DNA of 64,000 nucleotides from Verrucomicrobiales bacterium. GTDB lineage: Bacteria > Verrucomicrobiota > Verrucomicrobiia > Verrucomicrobiales > DEV007. Positions 17,868 through 26,870 of this stretch are shown here, piece after piece (within the stretch, counting starts at the first letter, position 1; each line of letters starts with the position of its first letter). The notes below the pieces were generated by a model. The model was not told where the DNA came from. It did not search any database and worked only from the letters and a program-made list of their open reading frames with translations. Position numbers and translations under genes: made by a program. Location: NCBI GenBank assembly GCA_029213195.1, contig JARGNI010000002.1, positions 186,001 through 250,000 of the forward strand, written 5' to 3'.

Positions 17868-18751
17868 AACCCATAGGCGATGCAACCGACCACAGCCCCA
17901 AAGAGGAGCAACTGGAGTGCAGCCAATGCGAGGAACTTGTTGTAGATCGGAGAGGGTTTGGCTCGGTAAACTCGACTGACAAGGAAGACGGCCAGGACCG
18001 CCTGGATCCCGAGGATGACAAAAGCAACCGGATAGCCCCCCCTTTCGCTCAGGAGATAGGCCCAGATTGCCAGCGGGCCGAGGCAGAAGAGGGCAATTTC
18101 CGCCCTCGCAAAACCAACACCCCATCGCACTGCCAGGGTTCGCTTGCCGGTCCCCGAGTCTTCTTCGACATCCCGCAGATTGTTGATCGCAATCAGGGCA
18201 CTGGAGTAGAAGCCGCACATCAGGCTGAGGGCGAAAACAAAGAAAACCATCGACGACTCGATCGAACCAACCTGCACGTAGAAGCTTCCTGCCACAGCTA
18301 CAAAACCAAAAAAGAGAATGACGAAGAGCTCCCCCAGCCCTTTATACGCGAGAGGGACAGGACCTCCAGTGTAGCCATAGGCGAAGAAGATCGAGACAAG
18401 CCCGATCGCGATGATAGGCCAACCTCGCGCCAGAACCATCGGGATGGCGACCATGGCAGCGAGGAAACAGAACACGATGGCACCGGCCATGACAGTGCGT
18501 CCCGAAAGGGCGCCCGTAGCGGTAACCCGTGTCGGCCCGAGCCGCTTCTCGGTATCCGCTCCCTTGTTGCTGTCGATCGCGTCGTTGAACAAGTTGGTTG
18601 CGATCTGGATGAAGACACAACTGACAAGAGTGCAGAAAAACAGCAACCAGGAACCCTTGCCCGACGCCAAAGGAAACGCAGCACCCACCCATACCGGCAC
18701 GATCGCTGCCGGAAGAGTCTTCGGACGGGCCGCAAGGATCCAGGATTTCAT
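17864..18751 (-). CDS. menA: 1,4-Dihydroxy-2-naphthoate polyprenyltransferase
   Basis: 295 residues. The ATG at 18749-18751 (MKSWILAARPKTLPAAIVPV) is the natural start. A longer frame to 18820 would translate a low-complexity DNA repeat (MQDQEQEYEQDHEF) and is rejected. It is a UbiA-family integral membrane enzyme that prenylates DHNA. The prenyl-diphosphate motif is NLFNDAIDSNKGADTEKR, and about eight to nine membrane helices follow. It overlaps menC by 4 nt. Confidence 0.94.
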   Translation of the reverse strand: MKSWILAARPKTLPAAIVPVWVGAAFPLASGKGSWLLFFCTLVSCVFIQIATNLFNDAIDSNKGADTEKRLGPTRVTATGALSGRTVMAGAIVFCFLAAMVAIPMVLARGWPIIAIGLVSIFFAYGYTGGPVPLAYKGLGELFVILFFGFVAVAGSFYVQVGSIESSMVFFVFALSLMCGFYSSALIAINNLRDVEEDSGTGKRTLAVRWGVGFARAEIALFCLGPLAIWAYLLSERGGYPVAFVILGIQAVLAVFLVSRVYRAKPSPIYNKFLALAALQLLLFGAVVGCIAYGL

Positions 18752-18786
18752 GCAGATTTTTGCTCCATCTCCAGTCCTGAACTCAT

Positions 18787-18871
18787 GATCTTGCTCATAC
18801 TCTTGTTCTTGATCCTGCACCCTGCTGCGCGATCAACCGATCAAGAGCAAGAAAAAGAGCAGGAGCAAGAG
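18787..18871. repeat. Inverted array of degenerate hexamers between menB and menA
   Basis: The left arm (18787-18814) is a run of hexamers of TTGCTC/TTGTTC/TTGATC type. The right arm (18839-18871) is the complementary run AAGAGC/AAGAAA/AGGAGC. The arms are separated by 24 nt and can form a long imperfect hairpin. It lies in the only sizeable gap (123 bp) of the men operon. Confidence 0.7.
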
Positions 18872-18874
18872 GGA

Positions 18875-19699
18875 CTACGGCACTCGGGGAAACTTCGAGA
18901 AATCGGGTTTCCGCTTCTCGACGAAGGCATTCTTCCCTTCCTTCGCTTCTTCGGACATGTAGTAGAGAAGAGTCGCGTTCCCGGCCAGATCGAGCAGCCC
19001 CATCTGTCCGTCGCAATCGGCGTTGAGTGCGGTCTTGAGACAACGAAGGGCGAGAGGCGAGTGATCCAGCATCTCGCGACACCACTGCACCGTCTCCTCC
19101 TCGAGTTTCTCCAGGGGAACAACCGTATTCACGAGCCCCATATCGAGTGCTTGCTGGGCATCATACTGGCGACAGAGATACCAGATCTCGCGGGCTTTCT
19201 TCTGACCCACGATGCGAGCGAGGTAGCTGGAACCCAGACCTCCATCAAAGGAACCGACCTTGGGACCGGTCTGACCAAATCGAGCATTCTCCGCGGCGAT
19301 CGTCAGGTCGCAGACGACGTGGAGCACATGCCCCCCGCCGATGGCATATCCGGCGACCATGGCTACGACCGGCTTGGGGAGGGAGCGGATCTTCTTTTGC
19401 ACATCGAGGATATTCAGGCGAGGGACGCCGTCGTCACCGACATAGCCTGCATGACCACGAACCTTCTGATCGCCTCCCGAACAGAAGGCGAGGTCCCCTT
19501 CCCCCGTAAGGATAACGACACCGACCTCGGGGTCCTCATGAGCGAGATCGAAAGCGACCAGCATCTCTCGGACCGTCTGGGGTCGGAAAGCATTCCGGAC
19601 CTCGGGCCGATTGATTGTGATCTTGGCGATCTGTCCATCCTCCGAGGTTTCATAACGGAGGTCTTCAAATTCGTGAGCGGTGATCCAGTTCATGAGCAA
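18875..19699 (-). CDS. menB: 1,4-Dihydroxy-2-naphthoyl-CoA synthase
   Basis: 274 residues. It is a crotonase-fold enzyme that closes the second ring (Dieckmann cyclisation) of o-succinylbenzoyl-CoA. The signatures are [38 protein letters not shown] (the oxyanion-hole and bicarbonate/Asp region of MenB), [34 protein letters not shown] and the C-terminal [20 protein letters not shown], which is nearly invariant in MenB. The start is either the ATG at 19699 or the one two codons inside. It is followed in the operon by a hexamer hairpin and menA. Confidence 0.96.
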   Translation of the reverse strand: MLMNWITAHEFEDLRYETSEDGQIAKITINRPEVRNAFRPQTVREMLVAFDLAHEDPEVGVVILTGEGDLAFCSGGDQKVRGHAGYVGDDGVPRLNILDVQKKIRSLPKPVVAMVAGYAIGGGHVLHVVCDLTIAAENARFGQTGPKVGSFDGGLGSSYLARIVGQKKAREIWYLCRQYDAQQALDMGLVNTVVPLEKLEEETVQWCREMLDHSPLALRCLKTALNADCDGQMGLLDLAGNATLLYYMSEEAKEGKNAFVEKRKPDFSKFPRVP

Positions 19700-19747
19700 A
19701 AAAGGTTGCGAGAAGAGACTAGCGAAGATCCCCTCTCCTGCAATGGA

Positions 19748-20461
19748 TTACGCTTCAGAGGAAAAGGACGTTGCCGAAAGCCACGAACGAATCTCCTGCC
19801 CCATTTCGGGTCCCAGGACCCGGTGCCCGTGATCCGCGAGAACTCTGCGCGTCATCGTGGGAAACACCTCTTCCATCTCCTCGGCCAGTTGGGAAAACTT
19901 GGCATCCCGCTCACCGGTGATCCAGAGAACGGGAGCGTGAAATCGTCGCAGGCTGCTCCGAAGATCCTCCTGTCGCCCAAGGGACCAGGTCTCGAAAGCC
20001 ATCGCGATGGAGTCTCTACGGGCTTCGAGAGAGCGCTGTCCTCCCGTGACTTCCGACGAGGTGAAAACCGGCTGATCATTCCAGGCCTCGAGAAATTCGT
20101 CCCACGGGAGCTCGCGAACCCGCTTTGCCCAGATCGCATCGGAGGTGCGCCTCGCCAGCCGGTCCTCGACACAAGGCAGCCCCGGATGCGCCGCGGCAAC
20201 GATGGCGCCTCCCCAGCGTTCCGGATGAATCGCCATGGCATAGAGCGCGAGCCGCCCCCCGAGCGAATACCCGGCGAGGATGGGCCGCTCCATTCCATGG
20301 GAAAGCGAAGTCGCCAGATCGTGAGCGAATTCAAAGAACGAAAGCTCACTCCACTCCCAGAGATCCACAGCCTTCAGATTCGGGAGTTCGAGATTCTCCC
20401 AGTCGGAGGGCTGACCGAGGTTTCCATGGAGAGCGAGGACAGGTGGAGTTTCTATTTCCAT
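19748..20461 (-). CDS. menH: MenH-like alpha/beta hydrolase (SHCHC synthase)
   Basis: 237 residues from the ATG at 20459-20461, which lies inside the last codons of menD (10-nt overlap). A longer frame to 20578 is entirely within menD. It is an alpha/beta hydrolase: oxyanion region LALHGNLGQPSDW, nucleophile GYSLGGRLALYAM, Asp in ITGERDAKF and His in DHGHRVLGP. In this operon position it is best read as the enzyme that removes pyruvate from SEPHCHC. Alpha/beta hydrolases are hard to assign by sequence alone, so context carries much of the weight. Confidence 0.85.
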   Translation of the reverse strand: MEIETPPVLALHGNLGQPSDWENLELPNLKAVDLWEWSELSFFEFAHDLATSLSHGMERPILAGYSLGGRLALYAMAIHPERWGGAIVAAAHPGLPCVEDRLARRTSDAIWAKRVRELPWDEFLEAWNDQPVFTSSEVTGGQRSLEARRDSIAMAFETWSLGRQEDLRSSLRRFHAPVLWITGERDAKFSQLAEEMEEVFPTMTRRVLADHGHRVLGPEMGQEIRSWLSATSFSSEA

Positions 20462-22044
20462 GCCCGCCAGAACTCCTCGGTCGCGTCTTCTTCTGGAAAG
20501 ACCTCCAGGACTACCTGATCGGGAAGGCCTTCGGGAAATGGGTGCCCGGCTCTCCACGATACGTAGTCCAATCCCCACATTGCGGCCCAGGAAGAAAAGG
20601 ACACCTCGTGACGATTCTCGGTCACTTTTTTCTCCTTCGGATCGAGTCCGGCCATGCTGGGGAGGCGTGAGAAAATACGGCCGCCCCCGTTGTTGATGAC
20701 CACGATCCGTCGCTTTGCGGGAGGCAATTGTTCGAGAATCGCCGGGGCGTTGAGATCATAGAGCAGGGTCAGGTCACCGAAGACGCCCCAACTTTCCTGT
20801 TCTCCCACCGACATCCCGAGAAAGGTGGCGAGCTGGCCATCGATTCCATTCGCTCCTCGGCTCGCAAAGACTTGCGGATGCGGCTGGACATAGCTCGCCG
20901 CGAGATTCCACTCTCGAATCGGAAGGCTATTGCCCAGGAAAACCAGCGCCTTCTCCGAAATCCGCTCACTGAGATCTCGCATCATCGCCGGTTCCGACTT
21001 CGGGTGCTCCCGAAAAGCCTTGTCCGCCGGTTCAGCGGAAAAAACAACCTCATTCAACAGGGTGGAGTCTGCCACCTGACCCTGTTGAATCGCGCCGGAA
21101 TGTGCCAGCTCCGGGGGAGTTGGGAATTCGGAAACGGCAAGGTGTCTCGAAGGGCGGGCCAGCCCGGAGAACGGCTGGGACGAGATCGACAAGACCTCGA
21201 TCTCCTTGTGGGTTTCCAGATCCCGCCAGAAACGGAGACTGGGAACGCCACCGATGCGGAGAACCTTTCGCGGCGAAAGCTCTCGGATGTTCTTTTCCAG
21301 CGGCACTTGGAAGGACACGAGTTCAGAAACTTCTCGAAGTCCACTCGTCCCCTCAGCCCAGAAAGGGACCTGCAGCTGCCCGAGAAAATGCTCGACGGGT
21401 TTCCGCCAGTGCTCCGGGAGTTCTCCCAGCACGACCACGAGTGATTTCGGATCGGCGACAAACGCTTCGAGACGAACTCCGTCTTCGGAATCGACCTGAT
21501 CCTCGGGAGACGGGAGTTCGACTGCTGTCACCTTGGAAACTGTGTCCTCGGAGCGAGGCTCTTCGAAACAAACATTGAGATGCAGCGGCCCCCGCCGATC
21601 CCAGGACAAAACCCAACTGAGATCGGTCACTGCCGTGACATCGATCTGCTTGGTCGCATAGTCTCCAAACAACTTCAGTTGCTCGATCGCCTGGGGTGCT
21701 CCACTACCCCGAAAATCGGGAGGACGATCCGCGGTGACGAGAACAAGCGGAACTCCGGAGTAGTGAGCCTCGATCGCCGAGGGAAGGAGCTCTGCCACCG
21801 CGGTGCCTGAAGTCGTGACTACCGCGACGGGGGACCTTTCCTTCTTGGCCCGCCCCATCGCGAAGAAGGAAGCCGTCCGCTCATCGAAGTGATGCCGAAT
21901 TTGCAGGTCGTGTTTGTCCTCGATCTGGAGCAGCGAGGCGACGAGCGGAACATTCCGGGCACCGGCGCAGACGAGAAATTCCCTCACTCCCAATCCGAGA
22001 AGATGAGCGAGAGTCGCTTCCGCGATCGTGGCATTGTGGGTCAT
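20452..22044 (-). CDS. menD: SEPHCHC synthase (2-oxoglutarate decarboxylase)
   Basis: 530 residues from the ATG at 22042-22044, overlapping the menF stop as ATGA. It is a thiamine-diphosphate enzyme joining 2-oxoglutarate to isochorismate. HHFDERTASFFAMGRAKK contains the catalytic Glu, VAVVTTSGTAVAELLPSAIE and VTADRPPDFRGSGAPQAIEQ are MenD signatures, and GDLTLLYDLNA is the ThDP/Mg motif. The N-terminal substrate loop reads CAGARNVPLV, where many MenDs have a PGSRS-type loop. It is somewhat shorter than E. coli MenD (556 aa). A perfect inverted repeat lies inside the gene (21052-21090). Confidence 0.93.
   Translation of the reverse strand: MTHNATIAEATLAHLLGLGVREFLVCAGARNVPLVASLLQIEDKHDLQIRHHFDERTASFFAMGRAKKERSPVAVVTTSGTAVAELLPSAIEAHYSGVPLVLVTADRPPDFRGSGAPQAIEQLKLFGDYATKQIDVTAVTDLSWVLSWDRRGPLHLNVCFEEPRSEDTVSKVTAVELPSPEDQVDSEDGVRLEAFVADPKSLVVVLGELPEHWRKPVEHFLGQLQVPFWAEGTSGLREVSELVSFQVPLEKNIRELSPRKVLRIGGVPSLRFWRDLETHKEIEVLSISSQPFSGLARPSRHLAVSEFPTPPELAHSGAIQQGQVADSTLLNEVVFSAEPADKAFREHPKSEPAMMRDLSERISEKALVFLGNSLPIREWNLAASYVQPHPQVFASRGANGIDGQLATFLGMSVGEQESWGVFGDLTLLYDLNAPAILEQLPPAKRRIVVINNGGGRIFSRLPSMAGLDPKEKKVTENRHEVSFSSWAAMWGLDYVSWRAGHPFPEGLPDQVVLEVFPEEDATEEFWRAWK
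21052..21090. repeat. Perfect 12-bp inverted repeat inside menD
   Basis: ATTCAACAGGGT (21052-21063) and ACCCTGTTGAAT (21079-21090) are exact complements with a 15-nt spacer. The core is shared with the repeat in hemW. Confidence 0.75.
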
Positions 22045-23054
22045 ACTCCGAGGAGAGACTTGACCGAATTTCGCTTCAAGGCAAGCTCGCGCCACTCGCG
22101 ATCGAATCGACTTCCCTTGACGAGTCCCACTCCACTGGGGAGATAGACATCCCGCCCGCTCCACGAAATGTTTCGGATCGCAACGAGAACCTGGAAGAAT
22201 CCTTCGTGCCATGCGCCAAACGGGGCCCCGAAATCACTGGGCACTCCCAATTGATCTCGATAGGAGACAAGCTGACGAAGCGCTCCCTCGCCTCGTGGAC
22301 AAGCCCCGAGTGCGGGCGTCGGGTGAAGCCGTTTGACCAGTTCTCCAAGATCGGAGTTGGCCTCGTCGAGGGTGACGCGAAGCAAAGTGAGAAAATGCAC
22401 GATGGAACCAAGGTCGAGCAGGGTGCGCGGTTCCCGTTCGATCTGCCCCAGCGGGGTCAGCAACTCTTCCAGGTAATCGGCGACCAGCTCGTGCTCGCGG
22501 ATTTCCTTGGGATCATTGGGAAAATCCTCCACTTCGTGGCGAGGTGCCGTGCCCGCGAGCGCCATGGTCTCGAGAACACCGTTCTCGACAGTGAACAACT
22601 GCTCGGGAGTCGCCCCGATCATTCCGGAATCTCCGTCGCGATAGCCGTAGCCCCACAGGCTCTCGGGTGCTGCAATGATGGCCTTGACCAGGGCAGAGGG
22701 CTCGCCTCGATGGAGAATCCCCCGCTCGGTCAAGACAGGAACAGATTTCTTGAGGTCTCCTCTCTCGATCTGGCCGAGAATGTCATCGAAAATCCCCCGG
22801 ACATCCGCGTCGCCCAGACCGGACCAAGCGATCTCCGGGAGAGGGGTCGCGCCGTTTTCAGAAAGGAGCACCCGAAGATCGGAAGTTTCGAAAACCCGGC
22901 TCGGGATTTTCCACGGTTCTGGATCCGAAAGGTCGAAATTGTTTCGATAGAAGGCGGTGGAACCATCCGGGGGTGGATTGGGAGAAGACACGAAAGGACC
23001 GATCCCGCAGAGATATCTCCGGGAGTCGAGCTTGATAAACGAGAAGTCTTCCAT
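22041..23054 (-). CDS. menF: Isochorismate synthase
   Basis: 337 residues from the ATG at 23052-23054; a frame to 23102 adds 16 residues without support. It converts chorismate to isochorismate, the first committed step of menaquinone synthesis, and leads the operon. The chorismate-binding core is clear: GATPEQLFTVENGVLETMALAGTAPR, KEIREHELVADYLEELL, LHPTPALGACPRGEGALRQL, FGAPFGAWHEG and the Mg site in SGVGLVKGSRFDREWRE. The short N-terminal domain is usual for MenF of this size. It is divergent from argA. Confidence 0.92.
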   Translation of the reverse strand: MEDFSFIKLDSRRYLCGIGPFVSSPNPPPDGSTAFYRNNFDLSDPEPWKIPSRVFETSDLRVLLSENGATPLPEIAWSGLGDADVRGIFDDILGQIERGDLKKSVPVLTERGILHRGEPSALVKAIIAAPESLWGYGYRDGDSGMIGATPEQLFTVENGVLETMALAGTAPRHEVEDFPNDPKEIREHELVADYLEELLTPLGQIEREPRTLLDLGSIVHFLTLLRVTLDEANSDLGELVKRLHPTPALGACPRGEGALRQLVSYRDQLGVPSDFGAPFGAWHEGFFQVLVAIRNISWSGRDVYLPSGVGLVKGSRFDREWRELALKRNSVKSLLGV

Positions 23055-23260
23055 CAACGGTAGCCCGACCGGAAAAGGACGCGGTTTTCGCGTCGGGCCC
23101 AAGTCGGGAGGGTCACATATCAGCAGTTTACGGATCTGGCAACTCCGAGGACGCGAGACTCCCCTTCCCCCGTTCGAATTCTCATTCCCCCATCCGAGGG
23201 CATCCTCCGGGAAAAATCATGCAATTCGATCGGTATCGGGTAGACTTTGCCTCGGAGTTC

Positions 23261-24541
23261 ATGAATTTCAGCGACCTCAGAGCCATCCTCCAGTATGTCC
23301 CTCAATTTCGAGGGGCCACCTTCGTCGTCGCTCTGGACGGGGCCGTGATCGATTCTCCCGACTTCTCGCATATCCTGCTCGATCTTGCCGTCCTTCGCTC
23401 GCTCAACATCAAGGTCGTGCTCGTCCACGGTGCCGCCGCCCAGATCAAGGCTCTCGGGGAAAAACGCGGAATCTCTCTTTCCAACATCGACGGGACCGGG
23501 GTGACCGACGAAACGACGCTCGAGGTCAGCATGGATGCGATCTCCAGGCTCAGCAATTCCATCATGCAGAGCCTGACGACCGTGAAACTCCAGGCCGCCT
23601 CCGCCAACGCGATCCATGCTCATCCCTCCGGGATACTGAAAGGGGTTGATACCGAATTCACGGGTACGATCGAGCGCATCGATGCCTCAGTCTTGCAGAG
23701 CTTCCTTGATCAGGACATCCTCCCGGTGGTGCCTCCGCTGGGCTTCGACGCCGACGGACAGACCCTGCGGGTCAATTCGGATATGGTGGCTCGCGAAGTC
23801 GCCACGGCACTTGGAGCGAGCAAGATTCTTTTCCTTTCGATCGATGACCCCCGCGACTCGCTTCCAGCTGGGGTGCGCTACTGGTCCGAAGGCAGTGTCG
23901 GCGAATTTCTCCAGGATCACCCCGATCTCGCGCCCGGGATCGCCTCGAAATTGAAGCACGCCTCGGCCGCTACCCGCGATGGGGTGACCCGGGTTCACCT
24001 CGTCGGCAGCCAGAACGATGACGCCCTGCTTTCCGAACTCTTCAGCAACGAAGGGGTCGGCGTCATGGTGTATTCGGATGCCTACCAGAGAGTCCGACCC
24101 GCGACTCGAAGCGATGCGGATGAACTTCACCTCCTGATCCACCGCGCGGTGGAGGACGAGCAGCTACTCGAAAGACCTCGCTCGGAAATTGTAGCGGCGA
24201 TCGAGGATTATATCGTCCTCGAGGTCGATGAGAACATCGTCGGCTGCGTCGCGGTGCACCCCTATCCCGAAGCTGGAAAGGCCGAGTTGGCCTGCCTTTT
24301 CGTCAAGAAAGGCCACACCGGCCAAGGCTACGGAACCACTCTCGTCGACGCAGCTCTCCAGCGATCCAAAGAGCTCGAAGCCCGAGAAGTCTTCGCACTT
24401 TCTACCCAGGCAGCGGGATATCTCGAGCGCGCCGGCTTCAAAAGAATTGACGATCTTTCTGTTCTTCCTGCAGATAGAAGGGAAAAATGGGAAAAAAACG
24501 GGCGCAATGCGGTAGTCCTTTCTCAGCGAGCTTCGTCTTGA
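23261..24541 (+). CDS. argA: N-acetylglutamate synthase, ArgA type
   Basis: 426 residues from the ATG at 23261, chosen because MNFSDLRAILQYVPQFRG aligns with the ArgA N-terminus and TCGGAG lies ~5 bp upstream; another ATG at 23219 is possible. It makes N-acetylglutamate from glutamate and acetyl-CoA, the first step of arginine synthesis. Residues 1-270 are an amino-acid-kinase domain (VVALDGAVIDSP, VLVHGAAAQI, LPVVPPLGFDADGQTLRVNSD) that senses arginine in the family. Residues ~280-426 are a GNAT domain with the acetyl-CoA loop KKGHTGQGYGTTLVD and the end YLERAGFKRIDDLSVLP. Confidence 0.92.
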   Translation: MNFSDLRAILQYVPQFRGATFVVALDGAVIDSPDFSHILLDLAVLRSLNIKVVLVHGAAAQIKALGEKRGISLSNIDGTGVTDETTLEVSMDAISRLSNSIMQSLTTVKLQAASANAIHAHPSGILKGVDTEFTGTIERIDASVLQSFLDQDILPVVPPLGFDADGQTLRVNSDMVAREVATALGASKILFLSIDDPRDSLPAGVRYWSEGSVGEFLQDHPDLAPGIASKLKHASAATRDGVTRVHLVGSQNDDALLSELFSNEGVGVMVYSDAYQRVRPATRSDADELHLLIHRAVEDEQLLERPRSEIVAAIEDYIVLEVDENIVGCVAVHPYPEAGKAELACLFVKKGHTGQGYGTTLVDAALQRSKELEAREVFALSTQAAGYLERAGFKRIDDLSVLPADRREKWEKNGRNAVVLSQRASS

Positions 24542-24605
24542 GTCCTGAGCTCGTTCTCTCTACAGTCCGGTCCCGACCTATTTCATCCCCGACCTTTTCT
24601 CGACT

Positions 24606-26801
24606 TTGATCCTGACCGAAAGCGAACTGACCTTCTCCTGGACTCCCCTCACGGCGGGCTTCGGGATTACCGTATTTCTGGCGACTGCCATTTTCAGTTT
24701 CCTGATCTGGAAACGAAATCACTTTTCGAAGCCTACGGGGGCACTGGAGTTTCTTCGACTTCTTATCGTGGCCATCGTCTGCCTCCTTCTCGGACAACCC
24801 GAGTGGCGGGAGATCTACACCCCGGATGAGAAGCCAGTCATTGCGATCCTGAAAGATGCCTCGGGAAGCATGGCGACCGCAGATGTCATCGATGCCGACT
24901 CCCCCGGCGAAGCGCCCGGAACCAGGGCCGTTTTCGCTGAGGAACTGAATTCTGCCGCGGATTGGGAAAGCTTGAGCGAAGACTTTGAGATCGTACGACA
25001 GGATTTTTCGGCCGCTCCCGCGGATTCCACGAATCTCGGAGACGCCCTCACAGAAATCTTGGAGCAGGAATCTCAGTTGCGTGGAGTCGTCCTGATCTCC
25101 GACGGTGACTGGAACTCCGGCTCGGCGCCCAATCTCGCTGCGACCCGACTCCGGATGCAACAAATCCCCGTCTTCACGATTCCCATCGGGAGCGAGACCA
25201 AGCTGCCGGATCTCGAAGCGAGCGCCTTTGATATCCCCACCTTCGGGATTGCGGGAAAGCCCATCCGGCTTCCCTTCAGCCTCACGAGTTCTCTCCCCCG
25301 ATCCCAAACCACCAATATCGAGATCCGGACCAGCGAGGGGGAAACGTTCTCCCAGGAAGTCACCATTCCCGCTATGGGACGAGTTCAGGACACCATGCTC
25401 TGGACGCCCCAGACCATCGGTGACTACGAACTGACGCTCACGCTTCCTACCGTGGAAGAGGAGTTTGATCGCGAGAACAACACGATTACGGCTCCCATCG
25501 CGATTCGCAAAGAAGAGCTCAAGGTCCTCGTCATCGACTCCTTTCCCCGGTGGGAATACCGCTATCTTCGGAACGCGCTCGAGCGGGATCCAGGCGTCGA
25601 AGTTCGTTGCCTCCTCTACCACCCCACCGTCGATGCCCTGGGAAATGGCCCGGGTTATCTCGAAGAGTTTCCCGAGCCCGATTTGCTTTCGACCTTCGAC
25701 GTCATTTTTCTTGGCGACATCGGACTCGCGCCGGATCAGCTCTCCCTCGAAGAATTGCGAGCCATCAAGCAACAAGTCGCTACCCAGGCCGCGGGACTGG
25801 TGCTCCTCCCCGGATTTCGAGGAAACCAGTTTTCTCTGCTGGAAACCGAACTGGAAGATCTGTTCCCGGTTCACCTCGACAGCGCGCAACCGCGAGGTTG
25901 GGGCTCTCCTACCCCGGGCCAGTTCGAGTTGACGGAGTTGGGTGCAAGGAGTCTCCTCACCCGGCTTGAGGATACGGAAAATGCGAATGCTTCCGTTTGG
26001 TCTTCACTACCCGGATTCCAGTGGTATGCAGGAGTGCTCCGATCCAAGGCCGGAAGTGAAGTCCTCGCCACCCACAGCTCCGAAACGAATCAATTTGGGC
26101 GGATCCCCCTGATCGTGACCAAGACCTACGGCACTGGAAAAATTCTCTTCATGGGAACCGACGGAGCCTGGAGATGGCGAAAAGGAGTCGAAGACAAATA
26201 CCACTATCGGTTCTGGGGACAAGTCGCTCGCTGGATGGCTTACCAGAGAAACATGGCGAGTGACGAGCTGATGCGTCTCTTCTACTCACCGGACCGTCCT
26301 CGCACCGGAGATGTCCTGACCCTGAACGCCAACGTCATGAGCGTCGGAGGGGAACCTCTGCAATCCGCCCGGGTTTCCGTTCAGATCATCAGCCCAAGTG
26401 GCGCCGTGGAAACGATTCAGCTGCAGCCCGGCGGGGAAGAACAGTGGGGTCTCTTTACCGGAACCTTCGAGCCTTCCGAACCAGGAAAACACCAGATGAT
26501 CATGTCCTGTGTGGAAAACGGAGGCCGGCTCGAACTGGAACTCAACGTGCAGGGTTCCGAACTGGAGCAGACCGGCCAGCCGATTCGTCTCGATGTCATG
26601 AGCGAGATCGCCCGAATTTCCCGAGGAGAAGTGCTTCCCAGCCCGACACCGGATCAAATCATGGAGAAACTCAGTGCGATTCCCGAACCCGATCCCATCG
26701 AGCGGAGGCTCCGAATCTGGGCCAATCCATGGCTCATCGGAGCAGTCATCCTCCTCCTCTCCATTTTCTGGATCGGGAGAAAGATGACGGGGGCAGTTTA
26801 G
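24606..26801 (+). CDS. Membrane protein with VWA and glutamine-amidotransferase-like domains
   Basis: 731 residues. The start is TTG at 24606: the frame is closed by TGA at 24546 and contains no ATG before it. Two N-terminal membrane helices (residues 16-34 and 48-63) are followed by a von Willebrand A domain with an intact MIDAS (DASGSM at residues 84-89, matching DxSxS). Residues ~290-430 hold a region like the class-I amidotransferase-like domain of Verrucomicrobia/Planctomycetes membrane proteins (VLVIDSFPRWEYRYLRNAL). A C-terminal helix (LIGAVILLLSIFWIG) anchors the end. Such proteins often sit in MoxR/BatA-type operons, but no MoxR ATPase or DUF58 gene is adjacent. The function is unknown; a surface or periplasmic scaffolding role is inferred. 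Confidence 0.7.
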   Translation: MILTESELTFSWTPLTAGFGITVFLATAIFSFLIWKRNHFSKPTGALEFLRLLIVAIVCLLLGQPEWREIYTPDEKPVIAILKDASGSMATADVIDADSPGEAPGTRAVFAEELNSAADWESLSEDFEIVRQDFSAAPADSTNLGDALTEILEQESQLRGVVLISDGDWNSGSAPNLAATRLRMQQIPVFTIPIGSETKLPDLEASAFDIPTFGIAGKPIRLPFSLTSSLPRSQTTNIEIRTSEGETFSQEVTIPAMGRVQDTMLWTPQTIGDYELTLTLPTVEEEFDRENNTITAPIAIRKEELKVLVIDSFPRWEYRYLRNALERDPGVEVRCLLYHPTVDALGNGPGYLEEFPEPDLLSTFDVIFLGDIGLAPDQLSLEELRAIKQQVATQAAGLVLLPGFRGNQFSLLETELEDLFPVHLDSAQPRGWGSPTPGQFELTELGARSLLTRLEDTENANASVWSSLPGFQWYAGVLRSKAGSEVLATHSSETNQFGRIPLIVTKTYGTGKILFMGTDGAWRWRKGVEDKYHYRFWGQVARWMAYQRNMASDELMRLFYSPDRPRTGDVLTLNANVMSVGGEPLQSARVSVQIISPSGAVETIQLQPGGEEQWGLFTGTFEPSEPGKHQMIMSCVENGGRLELELNVQGSELEQTGQPIRLDVMSEIARISRGEVLPSPTPDQIMEKLSAIPEPDPIERRLRIWANPWLIGAVILLLSIFWIGRKMTGAV

Positions 26802-26806
26802 ACGGT

Positions 26807-26830
26807 CGGACCAGGCTCGGCGGTGGTCCG
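26807..26830. terminator. Hairpin between convergent genes
   Basis: CGGACCA and TGGTCCG enclose a 10-nt loop, 6 nt past the VWA gene stop, in the 69-bp gap to the convergent DUF1080 gene. There is no clear T-run, so this is a putative bidirectional terminator. Confidence 0.5.
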
Positions 26831-26870
26831 AAAGGGAATGCGCGGCACCCCGCTGAGGAGCGATAAGCGC

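Noticed and set aside
17868-18218. N-terminal extension of menC running through menA
   Set aside because: It lies wholly in another frame of menA. The ATGA overlap at 17864-17867 gives the natural start.
18752-18820. N-terminal extension of menA beginning MQDQEQEYEQDHEF
   Set aside because: It is translation of the hexamer repeat, not a conserved MenA N-terminus. The ATG at 18751 starts the family's normal sequence.
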